A DNA stretch of 64,000 bases from Sphaeramia orbicularis. Lineage: Eukaryota; Chordata; Actinopteri; Kurtiformes; Apogonidae. How positions within the stretch are numbered: the first letter of the stretch is position 1; the number at the start of each line of letters is the position of its first letter. The translations under genes were made by a program, and so were the position numbers. The notes under the pieces are model-generated. The model did not search any database, was not told the DNA's origin, and was given only the letters and a program-made list of their open reading frames with translations. This document shows, piece after piece, positions 33,791 through 48,700 of this stretch. Location: positions 53,045,788-53,109,787 of the forward strand of contig NC_043957.1 of the NCBI RefSeq assembly GCF_902148855.1, given 5' to 3'.

Positions 33791-36700
33791 TCAAAGTGAA
33801 AAAAGCTGGTCATGTGATGTGTCTTGTTGCCGGGTAGATTGTTGGGGTGGCGGTCTGGATGTGGGGTAAGCTGCCACGCTATGAGGAGGTTCTACCTGGC
33901 CTCTGTGATCCACTGCCCTCGCCCGATCCTCCAGAAACTTATCAAACTCTTAAAAGGAAAAGTTATAGTTACATAGGCACGAACACACACATGCATAAAA
34001 ATGAACAAAGACTGATTTAGTAAAACTACAAATACAACCAACGTACCTTCACTGCACACTCCCTCCGACACTGAAGACTGGTCCTCCTGCATTTCCAAAC
34101 ACAAAGATAACGGCCATGTCATATTATCATACCACTTATCATGCATCACATACTGTAGTTTTCATTTGAAACATATCACATACCATATCACAGGATAACC
34201 ATCTGTCAATGTCATTCTGCACAGACTTCTTTGCTGGTTGCATCTGAATGGAAAAATTACCAAGAGAGTGATTATGTATTTTATGTATTTGTGTCATTAG
34301 TGTATTTTCATTTTTGTTAAATCAAAAGTGTCTGTTGCTATGTTATACACACCCCTCCTGTGACCTGCAACCTGGTGTCCAGTGCTCCTGCAAGACCCTC
34401 CACAGCTCCTGGGTCCTCATACTTCACACTACACACATAAAAAGCAATATTATCCCCCATGTTACTGTTAATTTACAAAGTATAGTACGATGCAAACTAT
34501 GTTGCAATTTGTCATAGATTAGAATTGTAGCTGATTGTATTTCTGGATGAAGTGGGCTGTGTGAAGTGAAAATGGTGTTCCAAATCCTCCTAACCTCCAG
34601 TCTCATTCATCACAGTAATAGGAAGAATTTCTCTTAAAAATGCTGCTGTCACACACATTAAACCAGTGTTTTTCAACCTTGGGGTCGGGACACCACGTGG
34701 GGTTGCCTGGAATTCAAATGGGGTCGCCTGAAATTTCTAGTAATTGATAAAAAAAAAAACAACAACAACAAATTGATAAAAAATATATGGTGAGTTGAGA
34801 GAGACAATCCCAGTCCATAAAAGACGTGACAAACTGTGAAGCTGAAACTGAAGTACTGTGGTACTGTTTATCTTTCAAATCTTCATTGTGGTCAGTTTCA
34901 GATGCTGCAGCTCTTTCATAATTTACAGTTTGAGTTATTGTTTGTTCAGTATTAATTGTCAGCCTTGTAAATACAAGCTGGACTGACTGTACATATCCTG
35001 ACCAAGGAAAATAAAATTCTCACTTTGTGGAGTAATCTACACCTGGCTTTTCTGCCTCCATCCATAATAATATACGTTATATAGTCTATAATAATCTAAA
35101 ATTAATATTTATTTACAACATAGTATAGCAAACTATTACATGATCAAAACAAATTAATTTTAGCAAAAAAAAAAAAAAAGTCTCTGTTTTGAATGTCTGG
35201 GGTTGCCAGAAATTTGTGATGTTAAATGGGGTCACAAGCCAAAAGGGTTGGGAACCACTGCATTAAACAATGGTCTCCACCTTTGGCTTTTTTTTTTCCC
35301 TGACCACCTATGTATTGTAGATGACAGACCAACATTCTTTGCAATTTTGCATCGAGAAATCCTCTTTTTGAACTGAATGTCATTCTTCTCATAAAGTGCA
35401 GAACCTTAATCCATCCTTGTAAAGATTAATCCTTTGGTAGACTTTATTTTTAGTCATGATCCCTTACCCGTAACCAACTTTTCAGACAAATTTTGTCTTT
35501 TGTCAGCTTTTTTTTGAGCATGCTACAGGAATCAACATCTACATTTGTTTATATTTTCAAAATACGATTCATTTATTCAGGGACAACCTTGACCATTTTT
35601 TCTTTTATGTTCATTAACACATCAGAGATTTTTGTCTTTTTCAATGTGATTTTTTAAGACTGAATTGAATCTTGGGCCAAATTTAAAATGCAATATTTCA
35701 AATATTGTTAGTGAGTCTTGTAAGATTAAAAAAAAAAAAGAAAAGCTAAATAAAATGGTATATGGTTTTCATCCACTGCTTATGAAAGTGTGTATGTCAT
35801 AAAGCTGTATAGGTGTCTTGGGAATCACTCACCTTTTCCTCTGCTCTGCCAAGGAGCTGCCTCTGGTCTGGGCAAACATGTCAAACTCCTCCTCTTCTAC
35901 TTCTACATGACAGAACAAATAGCTTTTTTCATTTAGTAACACTTGAATGAAAAACTACTTTCCCTACCACTGATTGACACTAGCCATTAAGTTTGTCTTC
36001 TATTTTTCCTCTAAAATTATGTTACCTGTTGTTTACATAGTAATAACTCCACAACACATTTCAGCCAATAACATTAGAGGAGGATAATTGCCCTTCTTTA
36101 CTCCCCTAATAAACTTTAAACCTTACACCAATCCCATTATAAAGTGCATTTTGGGAGATGGGAAAAACCCTTTTCTTTCTTTTTTTGATGCAGCTCATTA
36201 TTTTTTTTAAAACAATCCCTGCTCATGTGATATCCAGACACAACATTCTCAATTCTGTCAGAAATACACCAGATCACAACATGAAGGTCAAAGCCCTGCT
36301 TCCTCGTGACTTTAACATACATGGTTTAGAAGTTCTGCACCGTTTACTCACTGTGGTTTGCTGCTTGCCTCTGATTGGCCCAAGTGCTGATTACTGGTTG
36401 GCTGGTTGTTGTGATGACAGCAGGTTGGCTGTGGGTTGACGGTTCAGAACTGAGGTCGATGAGACTTGGGCTGCTGACAGTGCTCGACTGGGAAAGACAC
36501 AACCAAGTGGGTGTCAAATTCACTTTGTGTGTGGGTGATCTCATAGCTTAACTAATAATGACACACCTTTACACAATATGGTTTGAAACACAAAGAAGTT
36601 TATTCTCTACAAAAACAAAAAAAAAAGAGTGAGATTTGTCCTACCTGTTGCGTAGCTGTAGTCTGTGCTTTGTTAAGTCTGTCAAACCTGAAACATATTC

Positions 36701-39700
36701 AATATGACTTAATTCAACATATTCAATATGACTTAATTCAACATATTCAATATGACATTTTCACATTTGAAAGTCTAAACCACGGGTGTCAAAGACATTT
36801 CTTCCAGGGGGTGCATTCAGCCCAATTGGATCTCAAGTGGACTGGACCAGTAAAATAACAGCATTATAACCTACAAATAATGACAACTTTTTCTCTTTGT
36901 TTTAGTGCGATAAAAAAAATTAAATTATGAAAACATTTACATTTACAAACTATCCTTTAACAAAAAACATGTGAATAACCTGACAAAACTGAAATTTGTA
37001 AGAAAAATAAGTGCGGTTTTAACAATAATATGTCTCAACTTATCATTTATACATGTGTATTACACACAATGTTACACAAACATGTGGTAACAAGCAGAAT
37101 ATTGGTAAAAATTTGGATTTTGGAACTAAAATAAGACCTAACCTCATTAAATTTCTCATTTGCTCAAGTCATAGCTCATTGCTTCTTGTAGTTTTTCGAG
37201 GCTCAACTGGACTAGTTGTGCTTCAAAAGAGCAAAACTAGTCCAGTTGAACCTAGAACCTATAAAAATGGAGTTGTCACTATTTACAGATTATTATTACT
37301 ATTATTTTACCATAGATCATATTGGTCTGTATGTGGAACATAAACTAAAATGAGTTTGACACCCTTGATTGTTAATATCTTCAGTGTAATTTTTGCACTT
37401 CACAAATTCAACATGCGGGCCAGATTGGACCCTTTTAGTGGGCCAGTTTTGGCTCCCAGGCCGCATGTTTGAGACCCTTTGTCTAAACCAAAGTCAAATC
37501 CCATTGTATAAAATTGAAATGTTTAGTTTTTTTGTCACTATACTTTTGGAAATGGACTTAAAGGTAGGGTAGGAGATCTTGGAAAAACAGTTCGAGCAAG
37601 CTACATTTTGAAAATACACGATTCAAAAGTCCAAAGCCCTTTCTTCAGACATCTTTAACAACTCTGCATGACTTACCTATATCCTGCTGTCATCATCATC
37701 TACCTGTACTCTTTTGACTCTTTTGTTTGGCTTACAGCACAACTTTGATATTGAGATGGTATTTACTTGATTCACTTCTAACCAAAGAACCTTTATTTAT
37801 ACAGTGTATATGGGTCAGTATCACTATAAGGCGCCTTTCAGACTTAAAAATGTAAAAAAAAAATTCTTGAGATTTTCACTTATCTTTATGTTCAATGTGT
37901 TAAGTCGACTGTAGGCTGTTAGAAATGCATCCTGGTCAAGCACCCACATTTTTAATACATTTTTTCTAAGCACACAAAGTACAAGCAGACCACAAAATAT
38001 GAAAATATGTCCACCCCGTCACCGACAAATACACGTAAAAATAAGTGACAGGGTGAATAGTTTTGGCTAACATTAGCATTTAATGACCACATGTCAGACC
38101 TTGAGTTGGCAAAGTAGGTCATATTTGAAGAGGACGGTGTAATGTTCAACAAATATCTTTTGAATTTCTGAAAAGTTTTATATTAACTTATATTTTGTGG
38201 TGACTGGGTAGACATACTTAACCACATCTAAGTCCAAACACAAAATGATTAAAAAAAAAAAAAAAAATTAAATATAAATGTAAATACTAAATGCTGTCAT
38301 CGACTGTGTTTCCACCTCCAATGAAGACACTCCAGATTAATAAAGAGGTGATTCCCCCAAAATGACAGGGTGGACAGCAATTTCAAGACACATGTAGAAT
38401 ATTAAATATTATTATGACAAAAAAATCTACATAATCGAAATTACTTGTTTTATCGAAAAACTTGTTGAGAATAATGACAACATCTAAAAAGTATTTCCTT
38501 TTTTTTTTTTTTTTTTTTTCATTTAAACACTTGTCAAACTCACTTAAAGTTAGAAGGACAGTGTGAGGGAACATGCAGAAATCAGGTGCATTCCCTCAAA
38601 GAACATTGTTTGAAATAACAAAATCACATTTCAAGGGGTTTAAAATTGTGCTGATATATGTGCAAGTGTTTGCCCATTCATAATAAATCCCCAGAATTTC
38701 ATTATTTGGCAATGTGTTCATGGTGACAGTTAGATTCTGCTAGAGGACACCAAAGGCACCCTATAGTGATATTGACCCCTATTTAAACTCAGAATATCTG
38801 AAAGCTAATCGATCACTCAATTGAAACAGAATCACACAGTAGTGGGAGTATTTCTACAACATTTCTGACTAACAAAGCATCACATTTTTGTTTGATCCAG
38901 ACCAAGATCACCCCCTTTGGTCTTCCTAAACTTCAGCAGTTGGTTCCATGGAAAAAAGTCTGAAAATCTGGACCAAACAAGCTGTGAAAGTACCCTTATC
39001 TATGGTGAGGAATATAAATGACCTACAGTATGACCAAGATACAACATATGCTTTTAACTCACTCAAACTGTACATTTTTCCAACTAAGTAAAGACACACC
39101 TGTCATAACGAATGAAAGCATTGTTGAGGTCATCGTTGACCACCAGCAGCTCTTCGACAAAACCTTCATCCAGCAGTTGAGGAATGAGCTCTACCACACG
39201 AGTCTGCATGTTCTTACACACTGAGTACAGCTGCTACTTGGAAAGAAAGAGAGAGAGAGAGAGAGAGTAGTTAAATAATACAGGCTGATAAAGGTCTGTA
39301 TACACTTCAACACAATGGTTCAGTAGGTGGTGGTTGGATCACTCTTTGTAAACACAAACTGCAGGATGGACACAGATAGCTTCTTTATGAACATTTCCTC
39401 ATTCATTTTTTGTAGTAAATTTGCTGTAATATCCAGGTAATACTGTGAGAAATTATTGTAGGTAATTCATTTATCACACAGGGGTAGTTTGTTTATCTGT
39501 TTCACTAGTTTCAGCTACTTCCTGTAGCCTTTGTCAGAAGCGTCACATGATGTTGCTGTGACGTGTCTTATTGAGGTTTTGCACAAACGTCACATGATCA
39601 CGTGGTTTTCTGTTTACGACGCCATATTGGTAGGCAAGCTTTCCTTGGATTGTACAACGTGTTAAACAATGGACCTGCTAAACTCCTGTGTTTATTACTT

Positions 39701-42700
39701 AGCTTTCACCAGTTATAAGTTAGGCAGAAAGACCGCTCGGTTCCACTGGTAGCAGTGGTGGTTCTGTTCTGCCGACCGCTGTTTATAGTTATTACCGCAG
39801 TTATCGTAGCTTCTCAGTATAGTTAGCCTGCGTGGTACGGTGATGAAGACCCCTTTAAACCTACCAGGAGGGCTTCCCCTGGCCTATCACCCTATAGAGA
39901 CAGAGTGATTGTGGATCTACCTGCTTCCTTGGCCGGTGATGGCAGCCAGAGTTTCCTCAGCTGGGTGAAGCAGCTGGAAGTGGCAGTCGGAGCTACGGCG
40001 GGCGACACTGGTGAGTTCAGTGGGGAGCTGGTGACAATACTCCCCACCCATCTGTGCAAGTCTGCTTTTCTACTATGGGACAGCCTTCCCGATGCGGTCA
40101 AGTCAAATTATGCGGCCGTGAAAGAGAAGATGGGATCGGCACAGAGACAGTTAATGGACTGTTTTAGAGCTAACATATCGGCTCGTTCACGAGTTCCGGG
40201 GGAGAGCCTGGAGGTGTACGCAGCTGATGTGAGCCGGCTGGTAGCTGGTACTCATGTTTTTGCCTCTGAGTTGCCCGTGCATCACTGTTGTTGGTAAACA
40301 TTGAAACTCATCTATGGTGCCTTTATCACAAGCAGACATACTCGCAACTAACAAAACACGCAAACACAAGTCCAAAGAAAAACACAATATAAAGCAACAG
40401 TTCTGACTTTCTGGATCCAGATAGCGTGCCTACCAATATAGCGGTGTAAACAACAATCACATGACCAGTGACGTCAGCTGCAAGTCCTCAATAGGTTGCT
40501 CAGGAGGATTGGCCAGACAGCAGGTGATAGCAGCTGATAAATGACTAACCTACAATAATTTTATGTGGAAGACAGTATGAGCCTTTACCAGATTGCGAGA
40601 AATTACCTATAGACAGTCAAGCCAAAAAAAGTTCCCACCTGGATTTAACTAAGTAAATAGTTGAGATCCTTCCATTGGATAAGTACTGCAGTGATAAATA
40701 TGCGTCAGCTGCAACAAGTTCATTAACCCTTTAACTGATGCAGTGAATAGGTTCTAATCTCTGAAACATCTATCAGTTTGATAAAGAGAATAAAGATTGG
40801 ACTGTGTTTCAATGGAGAAAAGGTCTGATGAGTCCAGATTGACCCAGTTCCAGAGTGATGGGTGTATCAGGGTGAGAAGAGAGGTGGATGGAGTGATTAC
40901 CCATCATGCCTAGGGCCTACAGTACAAGCCTGTGAGTCAGTGCTGTGATCTAGGGTTGCTTCAGCTGGTCAGGTTTAGGTTCAGCATGGAGATAAAATGT
41001 TGTGACATTGGAAAAGGAACATTGGAAACAATGCTGCAGTAAATGTGTGCCATTAGCAAAGTCTAAAGGTGGTCTGTAATAAAAGATTAAGTGAAAATCA
41101 GAGATGGAGGCGAGAAATAATGTAACCCAAAGAACAGAAAAACAGTTACTGTCACATCTGCTCCCAGACAGTAGTGTCTTTTTGTGTTGTCCTGTCATTT
41201 CCTGTTTTATTTTGGCATCCTCCCTCCTGTGTCCTGTCTGGTGTCTTTACTTCCTGTTCCCTCCTTTCCCACTCATGTGGTTACCTTACCCTGCCCTAAT
41301 GTGTTTCACCTGTGTCTCGTTGTCTCCCTCTCCCAGTGTGTATATATACCATGTGCTTTCTCCTTCAGTTTGCATTCTTCTGTTGTGAGATACCTACCCT
41401 CATTTTGTTCCCGTCTGCCTGTTTTCCTGAGCCTCACCTATCCCCTGCCAGTACCTCTGCCTCCTCGTTTTGACCCGAGCCTGTCATGTCGGTACATCTG
41501 CTCGGAACCCCTGTTTGAACCCGTCTATCTGGCTTTTGACCACACATCTGTCCCTCACCTGCGACTTGAGATTTCCTGCGCACACCCTAATACATCGGAC
41601 GTCTGTTTGAATCCTCATTTTTCTGTAATCTTTAATAAACCTTTTTTGTGAACTTTGATTCTGTCTGCTGGTTCTGCACTTGGGTTCTTACTCCTGTATT
41701 CAGTTTTTGACAAATTACTTGTTTATAAATGGAAAAGTTGGACCACATATTTGTCCAGTGTGATTAAACTATTTGGATACAGTAAACACTGTGCTGTTTC
41801 AGACACACACCTGTAGCAGCTCAGTGTCATCCTGCTGACTTTGTCCAGGTATAACCTCATTCAACATCTCAGACATCACAGTGAGATTTCCCTTCACAAG
41901 TGCCAACTCCCTTCGCAACTTCTGTTCCTGGACATACACACACAAAAAAACATAAATTATGAAGCTGAATAAACATATTTGGGTGCTTCTATGAAACTGG
42001 TCCATAAAAACAGGACATCGGGGCTAAAAATTCAAACCAGATGTAGACTAATGTTATGAAACAAGTGTGGAAGCACTTTGGGTCTATTTTAAAAATAAAT
42101 ATTTACTGAGATAAAAGAGAAACTATTTTTCAGATAAAACACATTTTTATATATTTTTTTATATTTTTTTTTATTTAAAAAAATCCACAAGTAACAAGAT
42201 AAAAAGGACATGAAAATCACGCGCTACTATTTTTTTGGAATATCTTTTTATTCTCTCACAGGTACATTTTGGGAATTGAACTAATTATGCAAGGCACACA
42301 AATGATCCCTATTGCAAAATCACTCACAATTTATTTGTTTAAATAGGCAGGTTCTGCATGTAACGCAAGTGGACACAATGGGTTACCTGGAATGATACTG
42401 CCGATTCATGAAAAACCTGCATATCTGGATTACAAAAACCACTAAGATAATCAAATTTAACCTCCTGAGACCCAGGAAATGTCAGCAAAGTACCAGCTTT
42501 ATTGGAAACATCATGATGCAACAGTTTTTTCAGATGCAGTTTTTCAAATTTTTATGGAATGTCCTTTGTGGTGGACAGTTTTCTTTTCTTTTTTTGTATA
42601 AAGTTTGTGAAACTCTTGTCCACAAATGTGGACAAAAAACCCATAGCTGGGTCTTAGCTGAGGTTAACACACTGTCTATTTATAGTGGTATATAAGACCA

Positions 42701-45700
42701 TTTACAGCCATGTTTTCCAGATCAAATGCACTGACACCTAGGTAGCATTTCCTGTTCCAGTTTTACTCCTGTTTTGGCCCTAATATTTTATTAAAAATTC
42801 ATTAATTTTGGGATGGCTCAGAGCAAGAGTAAAATTTTTTTGCATTTATCTGGGGTCATCATCAGGTACATTCTGGGGGGAAATATGTCTAAATTTCTCT
42901 TTTATTATTGGGTCTAAAAAAGCTGGCAAAGTGCCAGCTACCAAAATAAACCCAGTTTCATAGAAGCACCCATTTCTAAGCCTTATTAATGCTGTGTTCA
43001 ACATTTTATCACTGATTATAGAGTGTAGCTACACAATAGAGAGAAATACAAGTGACAAAATTACAGGGCACACTTCAAATGTTGCTGCAGTTCGACAAAG
43101 AGATGGGAAAAGAGTTCCGCTCATTACATAGTCACATAAAATCTAATTTCTAAATTGCACTAATTAATCAGAGCAGCTTATTATCAGATCAGGGCAACAA
43201 TAGCCTTTTATAAAATATCAGACAGCACCCTAAGCAAAATTAAAATGCATCAGTTCTTTAATTTCATCTACACATTTAAACTTGCAGTCATGTGTGAATT
43301 ATGTGAACCATGATTTATATGTTATCAAAACTTCTCAACACCAACATCTGAGTAAACACTGATGATCTGCTTTTGTTTTGGAATCAAAAAGGTCAGAAGT
43401 AAAAGTGACAAACATATTATCCTTTCAAAGCATTTATCTTATTTTTTTGTGAACAGAACATAACTGATGTGTTTTCAATGGTACCTGTTCTGTAGAGAGG
43501 GAAACTGGTCCATCCCTGGGCTGTACTGGAGGTGAAATGGTTTGACTAGAGGGGCTCTGCTGCTGTGTCTGAGCTGGATGTGCTGTGGTAGGGGTCACAT
43601 CATGAGTCCCATTTTCTGGGATGCTCTGTGAGAACAGGGCAAGGAGATTAGAGATAGAAATGTAGGCATGCATCTAACTCTGTATGTATGTTAGCTCTGT
43701 GGACTCACCCTGTGTGGAGTGTGGATGGGGGACAGAGCATCCAGATCTGTCATGGGGAACTCCAGACCTCGTTTCCTCAGGTCATCATATACATGTACCA
43801 CCCCCACCAGGGAGGGAGCACTACGAAATGCATCAGCCCAAGACTGTGCATGACAAAACAAGATTAAAAATGTATAGCTAATGAATTCATATTGATCACA
43901 TACAGGTAAAAACAAAGTTGCATTTGACAAATTAATTGTGGCACAAAATAGGTGACAAGGGAAACAACAAGGTGACAAAACTAAAAGAAAGAGTCCCTCA
44001 GGACCAGACTATCAGATGTTATCATTCCTGGTAATGTGTCTACACAAAGTTTTGACTGCATGGCAGAGCAAGGCCAAAGGCATGGAGTCAACATTGAGGA
44101 GGCAGCAGAAAATAAATCTGGATGGATGGATGGATGGAATATAGACGGTTATACACTGGAAAACATAAAATCTTACAAAGTGTATTTTTCTCATTTCTAG
44201 TCAAAATATCTCATCACACTTAAAATAAAACATAAACATGTAAAGAGCACCTTTTCAGTGAGATATAAGAACTTATTTTTAGGCAATGGATCTTGAAAAT
44301 CTTATTTCAAAAAATCCTACCAAGATAATTTTCACTTGTTCCATTGGCAGATTTTTTGCTTAAATTAAGCAAAAAAAAAATCTTGAATTAAGCAAATGAC
44401 AGTTTTTCCTTTGTTTTTCTTTCTTTCCTCAAATCCTTTTCTATTTGGTCAGGTTACTACAAACCTGCATTTGTTTAGTCATTACACTGCAAAAATTAAA
44501 ATCTTACTAAGTGTATTTTTTCTCATTTCTAGTCAAAATATCTCATCACACTTAAAATTAGACATAATCACCCAAAGAGTAACTTTCCAGTGACATATCA
44601 GAACTTATTTTTAGACAATAGATCTTGAAATCTTACCAAGATAATTTTCACTTGTTCCATTAGCAGATTTTAATTCAAGATTTTTTTTTTGCTTAATTCA
44701 AGCAAAAAATCTGGAGCAAGTGAAAATTATCTTGGTAAGATTTTTTGAAATAAGATTTTCAAGATTTACTGCCTAAAAATAAGCTCTTATATCTTACTGA
44801 AAAGTTACTCTTCAGGCGATTATGTCTTATTTTAAGTGTGATGAGACATTCTGACGAGAAATGAGAAAAATACACTTGGTAAGATTTTGATTTTTGCAGT
44901 GTAATGACTAAACAAATGCAGGCTTGTAGTAACCTGACCAAATAGAAACAAAAAGGAAACAAAGGAAAAATTGCTATTTCAAAATAAAATTCCATTGCTC
45001 CCTCCAAATGTATGATCATTATTCTTGTAACAGGGGACTGGCTGTATAAAGCTGGTTGATAACAGCTCTGAGTACAGCACAGGTGAAAAAGTAAGCAAAA
45101 CCAAGCAATCCAAACTTAGGTTCTTTTACACTGCCCAATCATGTCAGTGCTATGAGGAAATCCACATACCTGTATGAGGCTGAGCACCCTGTCATGGAGG
45201 GCAGTAGGGGGGTTGTATTTGGGCAAAATGGAACGGACCAAAACCCCTTCAACAAACTCCTGTGATGCCACCAGAACATGGAAGCGGTGTCCACAGTTCT
45301 TCACACAGGCCTCGAGAACCTGAAACAAAAGTGTAAATATAAGACATCTCTCAAGGTGTTCCAGATTAAAGGGTTCATATTTTGCTAAACCCACTTTTAT
45401 TAGTCTTTGGTACATTTATTTGTGTATTTGGACCCTAATAGTTCATAAAGTTTGAATTTGAACCCTCCAGGTGCTGCACAGCTATCTTTATATTCATTTT
45501 GGCAAAAATCGAGTGGATTTCTACGACCTGTTTTAATTCCTTCTTAATTTGTTACGTCTATAACTAGTTACGTCACGACATTTGCACACATAAGGTCAAG
45601 ACTTCTCATGAACATTTCTCGAGTACGACATAATTGTTTATCAGCAGTAGCGGTTGTAGTCCATACTGAAAATATGTCCAAACTTCAAGCAGATTTCCTA

Positions 45701-48700
45701 AAATGTTCAGTTATTGGTCAAACGGGACAAAACAACACAGCCAACAACCTGGAGGGGTTGGGGTGCGAAGTGGTTCATTTGCATTTAAAGGGCCAGCGCT
45801 CAAAACCACCTTTCTGGCGTCAATACTCAGAAATAGGGTTGAAGATGGACCTGTGGAGTTGAATTAATGAAAAATTCAAGTCCAAGCATAGCATTTACAG
45901 TTTATGTAGACCACAGGGAAATGTTTTAAAATGCATAATTACATTTATAAAAAAAAAAAAGCAAAATATCACTCCTTTAAAACTCTTTTCCAAAGCTGTC
46001 AGTATGCACACGAAGAATCTGAATGTTTATTTAGCTGTTGTGTTAGGCCTGTTAATCATCACAAGGGTTAATCTGGTGTTCAAACTGCTTTCTTACACTA
46101 CGCCTTTCACAACTCTAAACAAACTGAATGCATTTTACCCACCATCCTGTGCAGATGAGTACTTACAGTAAGCGCTAACATGATCTCTCTGAAGTTCTTG
46201 TTTCCAACAATTCTCTTCTTAATAGCTTTAACTGCATCCCTTGGCCTGGGTATAAAAAAATGACTTTGCATTAGATGATCCATGTAACACTTATATTCAA
46301 GAAAAAAAGCAATGATGAGTACCATTGAAAAGACAGAGCAATAGATGGGTTAGAATTTTTTGGTGGCTAATGTCTCCAATGATAAATACCTATCTTATTT
46401 TATTTACCAGTAATCACGATTTTAACATGTAAATAGATGTATATATGATAACATAGGAATCTTCATCTCCAGTCAGATCACAACAGAAGATTGTTGAACC
46501 CACCCATCGTCAGTCTCATTGATGATGTCACAGATCTCCATGTTGAGGCCCCAGTCCTCCGACTGCTGGGCACCACTGGTCGCTCGCTCTGTCAACACAG
46601 AGCTGAACGTGTAATCATGCACTAATACAAACCAATATCTAGGTGTGAAGGTTTTTTTTTTTTTTTATATTGTTGGACACTTAAGATAAAACCACATAGT
46701 CTTTCGTTCATAACATCACAACAACTCACAACAGAAATGTTTAAAAATGTCCTACAGTTTCAAATGTCATACAGTGGCTTACATTCATAGATCTGGAAGA
46801 AATTGTATTGGTTGTATCCCAGAAGAAAGGTTGGAGGGTGTTTATTCTCTCTTACTTTGAAAAGCTGCCCCAGAGCTACATTTATCATTTCGCAATAATT
46901 TCTCAGTGTGTGTAATACTCCTCCTGATGGTTGTGTAAAAGCTGTTGTCCCTTTAATGACTAAATTCCATTCTTTAAGACTCTGTGTGGGAGGCCTGAAG
47001 GCAAGTATTTAAGAAAGCCAGCCGTGACCTGAAACATACCCTGTTTCACTCCTGTTCCAAATGACTAATAAACACAATTGAATCATGAGGGGGGTATTCA
47101 GATTTACTTTACTGAAGGAAAAGTATTAACTGAAAACTGTGAAAATCCTCCACTTCATGTAGTAGTAATGCATTGAAATCCGTACTTCAGAAAAGTATGT
47201 TTCATCATCAAAATGTGCTTAAACCATGAAAATTGCATGTGAGAGTCACGTGACCACCGCGAGGGATGCAGTAGCTTTTCACCACAGCTCCGTAGTTCCC
47301 CTCCTTAAATTTCAATATCTTGGTCGAAGTTTTTTGTTTTTTTTTAAGTCTTAGATGAAAAGTGCATATGGATACTGTGCAGTGTTTTACTACTATAACT
47401 TATTTAATTCAATACACACCTTATGTTTATCACAACATTGGATTATTTCATTCACAGTCTTTTTTTTGTTTGTTTGTTTGTTTGCCTCATATTCATTTCA
47501 GTTGTAGTGCTGAATATTAAACTGTTCATTTGATTAGTTAGATTTTTTTGTCATTAAAATATTTCAAGTATTGCATGTATACGAACACTATGGGATAACT
47601 ATTTGTCAAACTAATCTCATCTTTATGCATCACTGGGCTTAGTTCATGGGAGTTTTCTTTTTGTATGTCCTATATATGTTTCTTTTTGTGTTATTATGTT
47701 GTTGTTTTTTCCTGTTTATTCATTGCTTCACTATTTGGCCCCAAACATAAGTTTCTGGATTCATCTTCAAGTATTTTACACTCTCCACCTGTACATGTTC
47801 AAGGTTGAGCTCATTTGAACTACTTTGTACACTAGTACGTAGTTCAAGCCACATCATGCATCATATTCTGTAAGATCATTTTATGTGTGTGGCATCACTA
47901 TCCTGTGAGAACCAAGTGTCTCTGTGCATGAGTTAAAAAAAAAAGTATTTCCAGGGGATTTTAAATGAGCTTATTTATCTTAAGGAGAAGTTAGGCTTTC
48001 AAGGGATGGGAAGTGGATGAAAAATTGTAATAAGGAATTAAGATAAAGCTGTCAAATACGGTAAGTGTAGTGTAATAAAAAGTCCTATATTTTCCTTTAA
48101 TGTATGCCACCACTGTAACCCAAATATAAAAATGTTTAATCTTTCTGACTGGAGCTACGGTATGGGGTGGTAATATGCAGCGTGAGAAATAGGCTGTCAT
48201 CTTCAGTGTTTTTTCCACTAACCTATTTAACAATCAAAGCCAACTATTCTTTGCACTCCACTCCTCATGGACTCGTCATAAGCCTCTAAACTCCCTCCTT
48301 TTTACCCAAACCCCCATACTTCTCTGAAGCCTAAGCCCTGCATTTCTCAAAACACTCTCCTCCTTTCCTTGCATCCCCTCCCTGCCACCCTCCCTCCCTC
48401 TCACCCGTTCTCCTTCCCCAGCTCCCTCCACTTCATGTGACTGTCAGCTGCTCCTGTTCTGTTCGCCTCAAAAGGAGCTCAAGCCTCTCTTGACATTCAT
48501 GTGTAAGACACTGAGTGGAGGAGATAAGAGGACGGAAGGCTTGACTCGAATGGGTGTGCAACATTTTTCTCACTACTCCTGGCTTATTATGATTACACAT
48601 TTTCCAGGCATCCCCAGCTGACCTCAAAACCTTTTAATGAATGATGGTTTGGTTTTTCAGTGTCCTCAAAAAAAAAAAAAAAAAAAAAAAAAAAAACACC

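Noticed and set aside
39451-40560. Possible host-domesticated Gag gene
   Set aside because: Short, partial and inside an inverted-repeat relic in an intron; nothing in the sequence argues for host use.
41184-41651. 155-codon ORF rich in Pro, Ser, Leu and Cys
   Set aside because: It is low-complexity translation of a C/T-rich LTR-like repeat, not a protein.
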